A stretch of DNA of 56,529 nt from a bacterium (GCA_024228115.1 JAAETT010000699.1:1-56529); one strand, 5' to 3'. Shown: positions 19,961 through 27,916, numbered from the stretch's first letter. Notes: generated by a model from the letters alone, not told the origin. Numbers and translations are program-made.

Positions 19961-20367
19961 GCGCCGCGGAGCAAATCCGTTTCGGTCACCAGGCCGGCCA
20001 CGCGCCCATTCTCGTCCACGACGGGCAAGCAGCCGATCCGGTGGGTGAGCATCAGCCGAGAAGCGTCGCGCAGGCTGACGTCCGGGCCGACGGTGATCGG
20101 CTGGGGCGTCATCACCTCCTCGACCACCACGGAGCGCATGAAGTTCCGTCGCTGGCCAGCCTCGAAATCGAGGGCTCGAGAGAGAGACGCCGCCAGCAGA
20201 TCGCGCTGGGAAACGACACCGATGAGCCGCTCCCCGTCGAGGACGGGCATATGTCGGATCCGGCCCAGATTCATGACGTCATCGACGAAATCGAGCTGAT
20301 CCTTGGCCTTGACCGACACGAAATCCTTGGCCATGACCGACGCCACCTGACGTTCCGCGGGTTCCAT
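19927..20367 (-). CDS. CBS-pair protein 3
   Basis: The 146-residue two-CBS protein has the same length as CBS protein 1. Motifs: VASVMAKDFVSVKAKDQLDFVDDVMN...HMPVLDGERLIGVVSQRDLL and VEEVMTPQPITVGPDVSLRDASRLMLTHRIGCLPVVDENGRVAGLVTETDLLRG. ATG 20367 is chosen because AGGAGGAACGAA precedes it and a near-perfect sigma-54 promoter sits 33 nt upstream; the longer frame to 20415 would translate the promoter itself. The stop side overlaps CBS protein 2 on the opposite strand. Expected to be a soluble adenine-nucleotide sensor. Confidence 0.92.
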   Translation of the reverse strand: MEPAERQVASVMAKDFVSVKAKDQLDFVDDVMNLGRIRHMPVLDGERLIGVVSQRDLLAASLSRALDFEAGQRRNFMRSVVVEEVMTPQPITVGPDVSLRDASRLMLTHRIGCLPVVDENGRVAGLVTETDLLRGAYAEEAPSTIK

Positions 20368-20398
20368 TTCGTTCCTCCTGTCTGCTTGTCTCATGAGT

Positions 20399-20414
20399 AG
20401 CAACGTATGTGCCA
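20399..20414 (-). promoter_or_regulatory. Sigma-54 promoter (CBS protein 3), best match
   Basis: The minus strand reads TGGCACATACGTTGCT, a full match to TGGCAC-N5-TTGCT. The -12 C (20400) is 33 nt from ATG 20367 with a strong Shine-Dalgarno between. Confidence 0.9.
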
Positions 20415-20476
20415 ACGCGTAGGCCTGGCTGCGAGCCTGGCGATGGTTCTTCGATCTGGGAGCCGTCCCTTCCAGG

Positions 20477-21739
20477 TCATTCGAGCCTTCGGACGATCTC
20501 GAGGGCGATCAGGCCGAGGCTGCATGAGCCGCCCGCCACGGGCACCCAGCGGGGACAGTGAAAGATCTCGCCGTTCGCCGGTTGGCGGCGATGCAACACG
20601 AAGAGGGATGCATGCACGACGCCGAACACGCCGAGAGCCAGCAGCGCGGTGACGCGGGCAAGGCCAGCCAGGGGAAACGCCACCGCGAGCAGCCAGACCG
20701 TTGCTGCGACGGCACAGGTTGCGATCCAGGGCGTCCCGGTCCGGGCGGAAATCCGACCGAACACGGAGGGAAGCAACCCGCGATCCGCCAGCCCGTAGAG
20801 AACCCTGCTGGCCATGACGATCTGGATCAAAGCGCCGTTGATCATGGCCAACGCACCGATCGTCACGAGTTCGACGGGCTCCCTGCCCACCGCCCGCTCG
20901 TACACCAACGCGAGGGGCGCCTTGGAAGCCGCGAGATCGGCGGTAGGAACGGCCGCCACGGCAGCGAAAGCAACCGCCATGTAGAGCGCAGCCGTGAGGA
21001 CCAGGGTCCACAAGATCGCCCGCGGCAACGTACGCCGGACCTCCTTCACTTCTTCGGCGACGTTCACCATGTCCTCGAAGCCGAGGAACGCATAGAACGC
21101 CAGCGTCGCACCGTTGACGATTCCGGCGATCGGAATCGCGGAGGTGCTTGCAGCCGCGACCGAAACCGCTGACGTGCTCGTCGCCGCGATGGGCAACGAC
21201 GGTTCAGCCAGACCGACGGCGATCACGACGGCCAGCAAGCCCCCCACCTCGAGCACGGTAATGCCGCCGGCCACCCACAGCGATTCGCGCACTCCGGCCG
21301 CGGCAACGCCAGCGAGCGCGATACTGAGAAAGGTGATCGCCAGCAACGGAGGCGTCGGGATGAGCGCACCCAGGTAGCCCGCGAATCCGTTCGTCACCGC
21401 GGCGGCAGAGACGATGCCCGCCAGGATGACGGCCAGGCCCACGACCCGTGCGAGCGCGGGCCACGCGAAGGCCTGGCGAACATACTCCGCCTCTCCGGCC
21501 GCCTTGGGGTGACGTGAGGAGAGCTCAGCGAATGCCAGGGCCGTCGCGCAAGCCACCAGAGACGCGAGCCCGAATGCGGCCGGCGCCCATCGCCCCGCCA
21601 ACCCGGCCACTTCTCCAATGAGCGCATACACCCCCGCGCCCACGGTGGTGCCCATGCCGTAGAGCACCAGCAGGGGGAAGGAAACGCGCCGGCGGAGACC
21701 CGGGCGACGGCTCAGGCGGCCCTCAGTCGAAGCACCCAC
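20477..21739 (-). CDS. APC-family amino-acid permease
   Basis: The 420-residue inner-membrane transporter has about twelve helices. It shows the APC hallmark in TM1 (LYGMGTTVGAGVYALIGEVAG), where the unwound GxG segment binds substrate, and the conserved FYAFLGFEDMVNVAEEVKEVRRTLPRAI region after TM6. The C-terminal end carries two further helices and a short basic tail. The start is GTG 21739, 10 bp after the stop of the double Usp gene, so it is the last gene of an operon ntrC-usp-permease. Substrate is not deducible; APC members of this size exchange or import cationic, aromatic or small neutral amino acids. Confidence 0.9.
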   Translation of the reverse strand: MGASTEGRLSRRPGLRRRVSFPLLVLYGMGTTVGAGVYALIGEVAGLAGRWAPAAFGLASLVACATALAFAELSSRHPKAAGEAEYVRQAFAWPALARVVGLAVILAGIVSAAAVTNGFAGYLGALIPTPPLLAITFLSIALAGVAAAGVRESLWVAGGITVLEVGGLLAVVIAVGLAEPSLPIAATSTSAVSVAAASTSAIPIAGIVNGATLAFYAFLGFEDMVNVAEEVKEVRRTLPRAILWTLVLTAALYMAVAFAAVAAVPTADLAASKAPLALVYERAVGREPVELVTIGALAMINGALIQIVMASRVLYGLADRGLLPSVFGRISARTGTPWIATCAVAATVWLLAVAFPLAGLARVTALLALGVFGVVHASLFVLHRRQPANGEIFHCPRWVPVAGGSCSLGLIALEIVRRLE

Positions 21740-21749
21740 ACCATGCCGC

Positions 21750-22637
21750 TCAGCTGGCGTCCGGTCGAACCGTCCACACCGAGCAGGCGGCGCTGCGCAG
21801 CGTGCGTTCGGCCACGCTGCCGAGCACCATGTGCTTCAACCCTGTCAGGCCCCGAGATCCTGTGACGACCAGATCGGCTTCATGATCCGCGGCCGCGTCG
21901 ATCAGTGCAAAGGAGGGCGGAGCGCTGCGTACCTCGTGCTTGACCACGTCGACACCGGTGATCTTCTGGGCCATCTCCTCGAGCTTGGACACCGCTTCGC
22001 TATGAGCGCGCTCGATCACGTTGTCCGGCACCGACACCTCGTAGGGCGTGACGAACGGAATGCGGAGATCGAGGGCGTGCACGAGATGAAGTACCGCACC
22101 GAACTCCTGGGCCAGATCGACGGCCGTCTCGAGAGCCTCCGCTGCACCCTCGGAAAAATCCACCCCGACGACAATGCATTTGGCGGGTTCGGCGAGCGCT
22201 CCGTCCTTCACCGTGAGCACCGAGCAAGGCGCGAGCTTGACGGCATGCTCGGCCACGCTCCCGAGCACGACTCGCTTGATGCCTGTATGGCCGTGGGTCC
22301 CGACGATGACGAGATCGGCCCCGATCTCCTTGGCCCGATCGGCGATCGCGTAGGCAGCCGGCACCTCGCCCAGATAGGTCGTGCCATCCACACCCGCCTC
22401 TTGTGCGCGCGCGGCAGCCTGATCCAGCTTCTCCTTGGCGGAGGTTCGAGCGGCACCAATCGTCGCTTCGGGAACCGCCACCGCATAGGGCTCGAAGATC
22501 GGCAGAGGCACTTCGAGGGCGTGCAGCCAATGGAGCTCGGCCCCGAACCGCGAAGCCAACACGATCGCAGCGTCCTCGGCAGACCGGCCGGGGTCGGAGA
22601 AATCGGTCGCGACGAGAAGCTTCTGGGGCCGTTTCAT
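21750..22637 (-). CDS. Tandem-domain universal stress protein
   Basis: The 295-residue protein contains two complete Usp domains. Domain 1 (LLVATDFSDPGRSAEDAA to about residue 145) ends with GTHGHTGIKRVVLGS; domain 2 (CIVVGVDFSEGAAEALETA onward) ends with GSRGLTGLKHMVLGS. Both carry the ATP-binding glycine pattern. Double-domain ATP-binding Usps are the form found in the M. tuberculosis DosR regulon (for example Rv2623). ATG 22637 overlaps the stop of the response-regulator gene by four bases, so it is directly coupled to the regulator; the permease gene follows. Confidence 0.94.
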   Translation of the reverse strand: MKRPQKLLVATDFSDPGRSAEDAAIVLASRFGAELHWLHALEVPLPIFEPYAVAVPEATIGAARTSAKEKLDQAAARAQEAGVDGTTYLGEVPAAYAIADRAKEIGADLVIVGTHGHTGIKRVVLGSVAEHAVKLAPCSVLTVKDGALAEPAKCIVVGVDFSEGAAEALETAVDLAQEFGAVLHLVHALDLRIPFVTPYEVSVPDNVIERAHSEAVSKLEEMAQKITGVDVVKHEVRSAPPSFALIDAAADHEADLVVTGSRGLTGLKHMVLGSVAERTLRSAACSVWTVRPDAS

Positions 22638-24037
22638 TCAGGGTCTCCTTGTCCGGAGGGTGCAGCCGCTACCGCCCGCTGCCGGCGCTCTGCGCGCCTG
22701 TAGAGCGTCTTGCGGTCGATGCCGAGGATTCGTGCCGCCCGCACCTTGTTCTCGTTCGTGTGAGCCAGCACCGCATCAATATAGCGGTCCTGGACCTCGG
22801 CCAACGGCACCCCCCGTTGCGCAGCGCGCTGCAGGAATCCATCGCCGCCTCCGTCGGGGGTCGTGCCTGCGGTCGAGGGCAGCGCCAGGTCGTCCGCGTC
22901 GACCGGATCGGCCTCGGTAAGCGCCAGAGCCCGCTCGATCGTGTTCTCGAGCTCCCGCGCATTCCCGCGCCAGGGTTCGGCCTTCAGCCGCTCCATCGCC
23001 GCTTCGGTGAAACTTCGATGCGAACCTTCCGAGTGTCGCTCGGTGAAGCCCTCGACGAGTGACGGAATGTCCTCGGGCCGCTCGCGCAAGGGGGGAATGT
23101 TGATCGGAATCACGTTCAGCCGATAGAAGAGATCCTCACGGAAACGGCCTGCCCGCATCTCGGACTCGAGATCCTTGTGGGTCGCAGCGATGATTCGCAC
23201 GTCGACCTTCACGGACTGATTGCCGCCGACGGGCCTCACTTCGCGATCCTGCAGGACACGCAACAGTTTGCCTTGCAGGCCGGCGCCCATGTCTCCGATC
23301 TCGTCGAGCAGCAGCGTTCCGCCCTCGGCCTGCTCGAACAGGCCTCGCTTGCTGGCATGGGCACCCGTAAACGCGCCCCGCACGTGGCCAAAGAGCTCGC
23401 TCTCGAGCAGGCCTTCCGGAATGGCCGTGCAGTTGATCGGAATGAAGGGTTTCTCCGCACGCGAGCCGGAGAAGTGAATCGTGCGCGCCACCACTTCCTT
23501 CCCGGTGCCGCTCTCGCCGGTGATCATCACGCTGCTGCGGGTGTGTCCGATCTTGCGGATCAACGCGAAGATCTCGCGCATCGCGGGGCTGCCGCCGATC
23601 AGATCACCCATCGAGCTCGTGCGATCCACGGCGCGGCGCAGGCGGCGGTTTTCTTCCTCCAGCATGCGGCGCTCGAGCGCGCGCTCCACCGCGAAGGCCA
23701 CCGCATCGGGCTCGAAAGGCTTGGTGATGTAGTCGAACGCCCCGGCGCGCATGGACTCGATGGCCGAATCGATGGTCCCGAAGGCAGTCATAAGCACCAC
23801 AGGAGTCTCGGGCCGAAGCTTGCGCAACTCGCCCACGAGCTCGATGCCCGACCGCCCTGGCATGCGAATATCCGAGAGCACGACATCGTAGTCGAACTCT
23901 GCAGCCTGCCGGAGGGCATCGTCTGCGGTCTCGGCCTGCTGGACCCAGTAGCCCTGGTCCTTGAAGAGCGAAACCAGCATTTCGCGCATCGCGCGGTCGT
24001 CATCAACCACGAGAATCTGAAAAGGTCGTTTTGCCAT
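22634..24037 (-). CDS. NtrC-family sigma-54 response regulator
   Basis: The 467-residue three-domain activator. Residues 1-120: receiver with acidic VDDD, phospho-acceptor Asp56 (LSDIRMPG) and Lys106 (YITKPF). Residues about 143-375: AAA+ domain with Walker A GESGTGK at 174-180 and GAFTGA at 221-226, the loop that contacts sigma-54. C-terminus: Fis-type helix-turn-helix (NKVRAARILGIDRKTLYRR). It should hydrolyse ATP to open promoters with -24/-12 boxes, such as those found throughout this island. The start ATG 24037 (MAKRPFQILVVDDD) lies only 14 nt from the -12 of a sigma-54-like promoter and lacks a Shine-Dalgarno. The histidine kinase is encoded immediately upstream on the same strand. Confidence 0.95.
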   Translation of the reverse strand: MAKRPFQILVVDDDRAMREMLVSLFKDQGYWVQQAETADDALRQAAEFDYDVVLSDIRMPGRSGIELVGELRKLRPETPVVLMTAFGTIDSAIESMRAGAFDYITKPFEPDAVAFAVERALERRMLEEENRRLRRAVDRTSSMGDLIGGSPAMREIFALIRKIGHTRSSVMITGESGTGKEVVARTIHFSGSRAEKPFIPINCTAIPEGLLESELFGHVRGAFTGAHASKRGLFEQAEGGTLLLDEIGDMGAGLQGKLLRVLQDREVRPVGGNQSVKVDVRIIAATHKDLESEMRAGRFREDLFYRLNVIPINIPPLRERPEDIPSLVEGFTERHSEGSHRSFTEAAMERLKAEPWRGNARELENTIERALALTEADPVDADDLALPSTAGTTPDGGGDGFLQRAAQRGVPLAEVQDRYIDAVLAHTNENKVRAARILGIDRKTLYRRAERRQRAVAAAPSGQGDPE

Positions 24038-24049
24038 GAGCTTTGCTGA

Positions 24050-24065
24050 AGCAGGGTACGTGCCA
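24050..24065 (-). promoter_or_regulatory. Sigma-54 promoter (ntrC-type regulator operon)
   Basis: The minus strand reads TGGCACGTACCCTGCT: a perfect -24 half and one change in the -12 half (CTGC). The -12 C (24051) is 14 nt from the ATG, so the transcript would have a 5' leader of only about two nucleotides. It implies autoregulation. Confidence 0.75.
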
Positions 24066-24101
24066 GCCGAGGGGCCCAGATGCTGAAGGCCAGCCCCTAA
24101 A

Positions 24102-24116
24102 TGTCCTATTATGACA
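24102..24116. promoter_or_regulatory. AT-rich dyad, candidate enhancer-binding site
   Basis: TGTCCTATTATGACA is an imperfect 15-bp palindrome (TGTC-N-TA-N-TA-N-GACA) in the 114-bp gap between the kinase stop and the regulator start, about 50 bp upstream of the regulator's -12. It is far more AT-rich than its surroundings. It could be a binding site of the regulator; I did not find a clear second copy at the other promoters. Confidence 0.3.
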
Positions 24117-24151
24117 CACTTCATCGAGGGCAAATGGGGAGATCTGGTGCT

Positions 24152-25438
24152 CTATTGGATCAACGGAAGCATGATCCGGAAGACCGTCCCATCCCGATCC
24201 GAGCTGGCGACCTCGATCATGCCACCGTGCTCCGCGACGATGCCGTGCGCCACCGACAGACCGAGCCCATTGCCCTCACCCGCTTCCTTCGTGGTGACGA
24301 ACGGGTCGAAGACTTCATCCGGATCCTCGAGAGCGATGCCTGGGCCTGTATCCGAGACCTGGATCTCGGCCTCGCCTTCCGCGCACTGACTCAGCTTGAC
24401 AACGAGGTCGCCGCCTTCGGGCATCGCATCCGCGGCATTGAGGAATAGATTCAACAGCACCTGCTGCAGCCGCTCGGGGTCGCCGGCGACGGAGCCCAAC
24501 TCCGCAAGCTCCAGCCGCGGCTCGATCCCCCGGCGACTGAACTTCTCCCTCAGAAACGCCACGGTGTTCTCGATCAGCGGGCGAAGCTCGACCGGCAGCC
24601 GGCGTGAGCGCTGGGGGCGAGCCATCCCGAGCAGACTCTCGATGATGCGGGAGATGCGCCCGATCTGCTGTTGGATCGTCTGCAACCGCCACTTGGCGTC
24701 GTCTCCCTGGACGGCCGGCTCCAGAAGCTTGGCGTGCCCCCGGATGACGCCCATCGGAGTGCCGATCTCGTGAGCCAGGCCCGCCACCAGCACACCGATG
24801 GAGGCAAGCCGCTCGGCTGCCCGAGCCCGCTCCGCGGTCTGACGAAGCTCGATTCCCGTCGATTCCAGATCGCGAGCGAGCTGGCGCCCTGCCGCGGCCA
24901 GTTCATCATTCAAATGCTTCAGATCGCGTTCTCGGCGCGCCATGTAGCGCTCCATCGCGATCTGCATGTCGAAATTCATCAACTTCTGGAGGGCCACCAG
25001 GAGCCGCTCACTCTTGAGCGGATCTCCGGCGGAATGCTCGCAGATGAGCGGCGTGAGGAGCCCGAAATAGAGGCTGTAGGCGCCGACGTACCAACGCGGC
25101 CCGAGGCCGATCCGCTCGTGCATCTCGCCGATCCGGCGGCGATCGAGGACATAGGCGGCGTCCACCTCCGGGCCAGCAAGGCTCAGCAGATAGCGCCGTT
25201 GCTCGCGAAGAAGGCGTTTGGTGACCTCGGGATCCCGGAGGAATTGTTGGGTTTCCGGAAACGAGAGCAGGTGGCGATAGAATGCCGCCACCAGGCGTTC
25301 CGCGTGCTGTTCGAGCACGGGTTTCAGTCCACCTAGCAACGCGCGGTCTTCGGGTCCGTACTCGAAGAAGGCGAGTTCGCGTTCCAGTTCGATTTCCGGC
25401 ATCGGGTCAAACGATGGCCCGGAACCGATCTGTGTCAA
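24152..25438 (-). CDS. Globin-coupled sensor histidine kinase
   Basis: The 428-residue soluble kinase. Residues about 25-165 form a protoglobin/globin-coupled-sensor domain; the signature MHERIGLGPRWYVGAYSLYFG carries the expected proximal haem ligand His107. A coiled linker (170-215) leads to a HisKA domain with phospho-acceptor His223 (LAHEIGTPMGVIRGH) and an HATPase domain with N-box NLFLNAADAMPEGG, G1 SDTGPGI and G2 EGNGLGLSVAHGI. No membrane helix is present, so it senses a cytoplasmic diffusible ligand: O2, NO, CO or redox state. The NtrC-type regulator gene follows on the same strand after 114 bp and is its obvious partner. It is preceded by CBS protein 4 (19-bp gap). Confidence 0.93.
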   Translation of the reverse strand: MTQIGSGPSFDPMPEIELERELAFFEYGPEDRALLGGLKPVLEQHAERLVAAFYRHLLSFPETQQFLRDPEVTKRLLREQRRYLLSLAGPEVDAAYVLDRRRIGEMHERIGLGPRWYVGAYSLYFGLLTPLICEHSAGDPLKSERLLVALQKLMNFDMQIAMERYMARRERDLKHLNDELAAAGRQLARDLESTGIELRQTAERARAAERLASIGVLVAGLAHEIGTPMGVIRGHAKLLEPAVQGDDAKWRLQTIQQQIGRISRIIESLLGMARPQRSRRLPVELRPLIENTVAFLREKFSRRGIEPRLELAELGSVAGDPERLQQVLLNLFLNAADAMPEGGDLVVKLSQCAEGEAEIQVSDTGPGIALEDPDEVFDPFVTTKEAGEGNGLGLSVAHGIVAEHGGMIEVASSDRDGTVFRIMLPLIQ

Positions 25439-25457
25439 GGCGAGCCTTGGCCTGACT

Positions 25458-25904
25458 TCAGATCGGCCCCTCAGCCACCTCCCCCCTCACTGCCCGGCGA
25501 AGGGCCTCGAGGATGTCACGCCTCGAGATGATCCCGACGAGCATGTGATCCTCGACCACAGGGAAGCTCTTGCTGCGTTGCTCCAGCATGCGCTCGAGCG
25601 CCCGCGTGAGAGGCATCCGCGGAGTCACCGTCGTGACATCGCGAGTCATGACACCCGAAACCGGCCCCTTCATGATCCGTTCGTAGGCCGGGAGCGTCGA
25701 TTCATCGCCGAACCGGAACGCTCCGAGCAGATCGAGCTGGGTCACGAAACCGACCAGCCGGCGGTCGTCACCTGCCACCGGCAGGGCATTCCAGCCCTTC
25801 TCCTCGAGGATCCCCTCGACCTCCGCAAGCGAGGTTTCCGGGGCGACGAAAACAGGATCCTTCGTCATGACATCGAGAACCCGGTAGTCAAGAAACTCGT
25901 ACAT
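25458..25904 (-). CDS. CBS-pair protein 4
   Basis: The 148-residue two-CBS protein: VLDVMTKDPVFVAPETSLAEVEGILEEKGWNALPVAGDDRRLVGFVTQLDLL and VSGVMTRDVTTVTPRMPLTRALERMLEQRSKSFPVVEDHMLVGIISRRDIL. It is placed between the 87-residue coiled-coil gene (20-bp gap) and the globin-coupled kinase (19-bp gap), so all three form one operon. Its position suggests it could modulate kinase activity by reporting adenylate charge; that is inference. The insertion between motifs holding FRFGDESTLPAYERIMKG is longer than in CBS proteins 1 and 3. Confidence 0.92.
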   Translation of the reverse strand: MYEFLDYRVLDVMTKDPVFVAPETSLAEVEGILEEKGWNALPVAGDDRRLVGFVTQLDLLGAFRFGDESTLPAYERIMKGPVSGVMTRDVTTVTPRMPLTRALERMLEQRSKSFPVVEDHMLVGIISRRDILEALRRAVRGEVAEGPI

Positions 25905-25924
25905 CAGTGCCCTTTCGTTCCTGC

Positions 25925-26188
25925 CTAGAGGCGGCTGCGCAGGTGCTCGAAGCCAGCCCGGAGTTCTTCAGCGAGGATCTTCACGGCCTCGCCGATCTCC
26001 GCGGCATCGTCCTGGGCTCCCTCTCGGACCAGCTTCAGCTTACCCTCAAGCTCGCCCCATCGGTGCTCGAGACCCTTCCATTGGTCGCGGGCCTCCATGC
26101 TACCCAACTCACTCTGCACCCGGAGCTCGTCCCGGAGCTGTTGAAGCCCCTTCATCTCTTCCTGGAGGAACTCACTTAGTTTCGACAT
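25925..26188 (-). CDS. Small charged coiled-coil protein, unknown function
   Basis: The 87-residue protein is almost entirely helical and highly charged, with heptad-like spacing (EEMKGLQQLRDELRVQSELG, LEHRWGELEGKLKLVREG, VKILAEELRAGFEHL) and two Trp residues. No family recognised. ATG 26188 follows AAGGAGATCGC and lies 37 nt from a sigma-54-type promoter (26224-26239) located inside the end of the upstream kinase gene; its first codons overlap that gene's stop by 17 bp. It is the first gene of the operon leading to CBS protein 4 and the globin-coupled kinase. Its size and coiled-coil nature would suit an adaptor or an antagonist of a partner protein. Confidence 0.75.
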   Translation of the reverse strand: MSKLSEFLQEEMKGLQQLRDELRVQSELGSMEARDQWKGLEHRWGELEGKLKLVREGAQDDAAEIGEAVKILAEELRAGFEHLRSRL

Positions 26189-27827
26189 TGCGATCTCCTT
26201 GGTTGCCATCCGCTGAAAGTCTAAGCACAGCGTGTGCCAGGGCAATGACTTCGCGCCTCCAACCCGGCCGATCCGTCCTCACGACGAAACGCTGCGCCCA
26301 GGGCCATTCCGACGGTGCTTGGAATCCCCGTATCGAATGGCCCAGCAATTCGGGCCCGGCATCCGACGGGCCCTTCCCGCTTCGCTGTCGCCGGGCCAGA
26401 CGTTGAAGAGCCACATTGCGCCCCGCGCGGACCTCGATCAGGTAGACCGGGGCTCCCCAGCGGGCCGCGAGCCTGCGCGCCGCGAGGCGCTGACGACGCG
26501 TAGCGAACGTGGCATCGAGGAGCGTGGGGCGGCCTGCAGCCAGAGGCGAAGCCGCACGTTCGAAGAGCGCCCGGTAGACCGCCCGCCGACGAGCGGGCGT
26601 GTAGAGCCCCTGGTCCGGGCCAGAACGGCCCCTCGGCCACTGGATGGAAGAACGCTGGCTTGCCTTGCGTACCCGATCGGCAGCGATGACCACTCCGCCC
26701 AGCGCCTCTGCGAGTTCTCGCGCCACACTGCTCTTGCCACACCCGACCGTGCCACAAAGAACGAGGAGCGGTGCCTTCATAGGCGGCCCGAGCAAGCGCT
26801 CGGCAAGTGCGACGTGTCGTTTCGCACTCTCCTTTGCGTTCTGGCGCCTCGTTTCGGGCAGCCCCTCATCTCCTGAGACGATGGCGGCAACCTTGCCCCG
26901 CACGGCCGCCCGATACGCCATGTACAAGTCCACCACTTCGTAGAGGCCGAAATCGTCCGCGCGCTCCGCATAACGCGCAAGGAAACCCTCAGCGAGGCCG
27001 GGGTGGCCGCGATAGTGGAGGTCCATCGCGAGGAACGCGACCTCCGAGGCGGCATCGATACAACGCAACTCGTCGGAGAACTCGAGTCCATCGATCACCC
27101 GCGGATCGGAGGGGCCGCCCTCGAACCACACATGCTCCAGGTGCAGGTCGCCATGGCCGTCGACCGCGCGCCCTTCCCTTCGCCTTTGCTCCAACACGGA
27201 CGAACGGGAGGCAAGTGCAGCCTCGGTGGATTCCCGAAGGCCCTTCGTCCCCTTCTCGCCCAGGCGATCCTTCAAGATCACGAGGTTGTCTTGCATCGGT
27301 GCCGCAACCCGGTCCTGCCACGCCTTTGCGGACCAGGGTGCAGGCGTTCCCAGACCATGGCTCGCATGGAAGCCGGCGACACGCTTGGCGACGGCATCCA
27401 GGTGCGCGGCAGTGAGCTCTCCGCGGCCTAACAACGAAAGGGCATCGCGCTCGGCGCGAAGCCGACGCATCACGACGACGTGCTCTCTGCCCGGATCGAG
27501 CACCTTCGCATCCAGCGCTCCGAGCTTCACCCCCTCCGGGCCTTCCAGAACGGGCGCTACGCCCAGATAGACATCCGGAGAGAGCCGCCGATTGACCTCC
27601 AACTCGCGGAGACAATCTCGATTGCGCGCCACGCGTTCCCCGAAATCCACGAACCCGAGATCGACGGCCTTGCGGAGCTTGGCGACCCGATCCCCCGTGA
27701 GGAACACATGGGACAGGTGCGTCTGGAGCCACTCGACCTCGTCTCCCGCACCCGCGAGATCGACGTAGGCCTCCGCCCGAGCCAGCCCTTCGGCCAAGCG
27801 ATCGAGGTAGAATGCGTCACCCTTCAC
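26172..27827 (-). CDS. Fusion of APH-like kinase domain and P-loop kinase (Rv2004c-type)
   Basis: The 551-residue soluble protein has two domains. The N-terminal 340 residues have the aminoglycoside-phosphotransferase/protein-kinase-like fold, with active-site HGDLHLEH at 225-232 and metal-binding VIDGLEF (Asp246). The C-terminal part starts at about 350 with a P-loop GTVGCGKS (359-366) and later TLLDATFATRRQRL, as in AAA_33/gluconate-kinase-like phosphotransferases. This architecture occurs in many bacteria as a protein of unknown substrate and includes M. tuberculosis Rv2004c, a DosR-regulon member. It is not good evidence for antibiotic resistance. The start is GTG 27827, 14 nt from the -12 of a sigma-54-like promoter, without a Shine-Dalgarno. 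It overlaps the 87-residue gene by 17 bp. Confidence 0.88.
   Translation of the reverse strand: MKGDAFYLDRLAEGLARAEAYVDLAGAGDEVEWLQTHLSHVFLTGDRVAKLRKAVDLGFVDFGERVARNRDCLRELEVNRRLSPDVYLGVAPVLEGPEGVKLGALDAKVLDPGREHVVVMRRLRAERDALSLLGRGELTAAHLDAVAKRVAGFHASHGLGTPAPWSAKAWQDRVAAPMQDNLVILKDRLGEKGTKGLRESTEAALASRSSVLEQRRREGRAVDGHGDLHLEHVWFEGGPSDPRVIDGLEFSDELRCIDAASEVAFLAMDLHYRGHPGLAEGFLARYAERADDFGLYEVVDLYMAYRAAVRGKVAAIVSGDEGLPETRRQNAKESAKRHVALAERLLGPPMKAPLLVLCGTVGCGKSSVARELAEALGGVVIAADRVRKASQRSSIQWPRGRSGPDQGLYTPARRRAVYRALFERAASPLAAGRPTLLDATFATRRQRLAARRLAARWGAPVYLIEVRAGRNVALQRLARRQRSGKGPSDAGPELLGHSIRGFQAPSEWPWAQRFVVRTDRPGWRREVIALAHAVLRLSADGNQGDRNVETK
26224..26239 (-). promoter_or_regulatory. Sigma-54 promoter (87-aa gene, CBS4, kinase operon)
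   Basis: The minus strand reads TGGCACACGCTGTGCT: perfect TGGCAC, -12 box GTGCT, correct GG-N10-GC. It lies within the 3' coding end of the upstream gene, and the -12 C (26225) is 37 nt from ATG 26188, which has a good Shine-Dalgarno site. Confidence 0.75.
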
Positions 27828-27839
27828 GAGGACTTCTGC

Positions 27840-27855
27840 TGCACGTCGAGTGCCA
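27840..27855 (-). promoter_or_regulatory. Sigma-54 promoter (APH/P-loop kinase gene)
   Basis: The minus strand reads TGGCACTCGACGTGCA: perfect -24, -12 box GTGCA, correct spacing. The -12 C (27841) is 14 nt from the GTG start. It lies back-to-back with the forward promoter at 27866-27881. Confidence 0.7.
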
Positions 27856-27865
27856 AGGCCGAAGC

Positions 27866-27881
27866 TGGCACGCCCCGTGCA
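27866..27881 (+). promoter_or_regulatory. Sigma-54 promoter (CBS5-lipoprotein operon)
   Basis: TGGCACGCCCCGTGCA has a full TGGCACG and a GTGCA -12 box with correct spacing. The -12 C (27880) is 37 nt from ATG 27917 with AGGAGGAGA between. It is divergent from 27840-27855, only 10 bp apart, so one activator complex may serve both. Confidence 0.78.
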
Positions 27882-27916
27882 ATCGAACCCGTAGATCGCC
27901 CAGGAGGAGAACGACC

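Noticed and set aside
20368-20415. Longer N-terminus for CBS protein 3
   Set aside because: It would translate the best sigma-54 promoter of the window and skip the strong Shine-Dalgarno before 20367.
26172-27827. Antibiotic resistance by aminoglycoside phosphorylation
   Set aside because: The APH-like domain is fused to a P-loop kinase in a known chromosomal architecture of unknown substrate; context is stress regulation.
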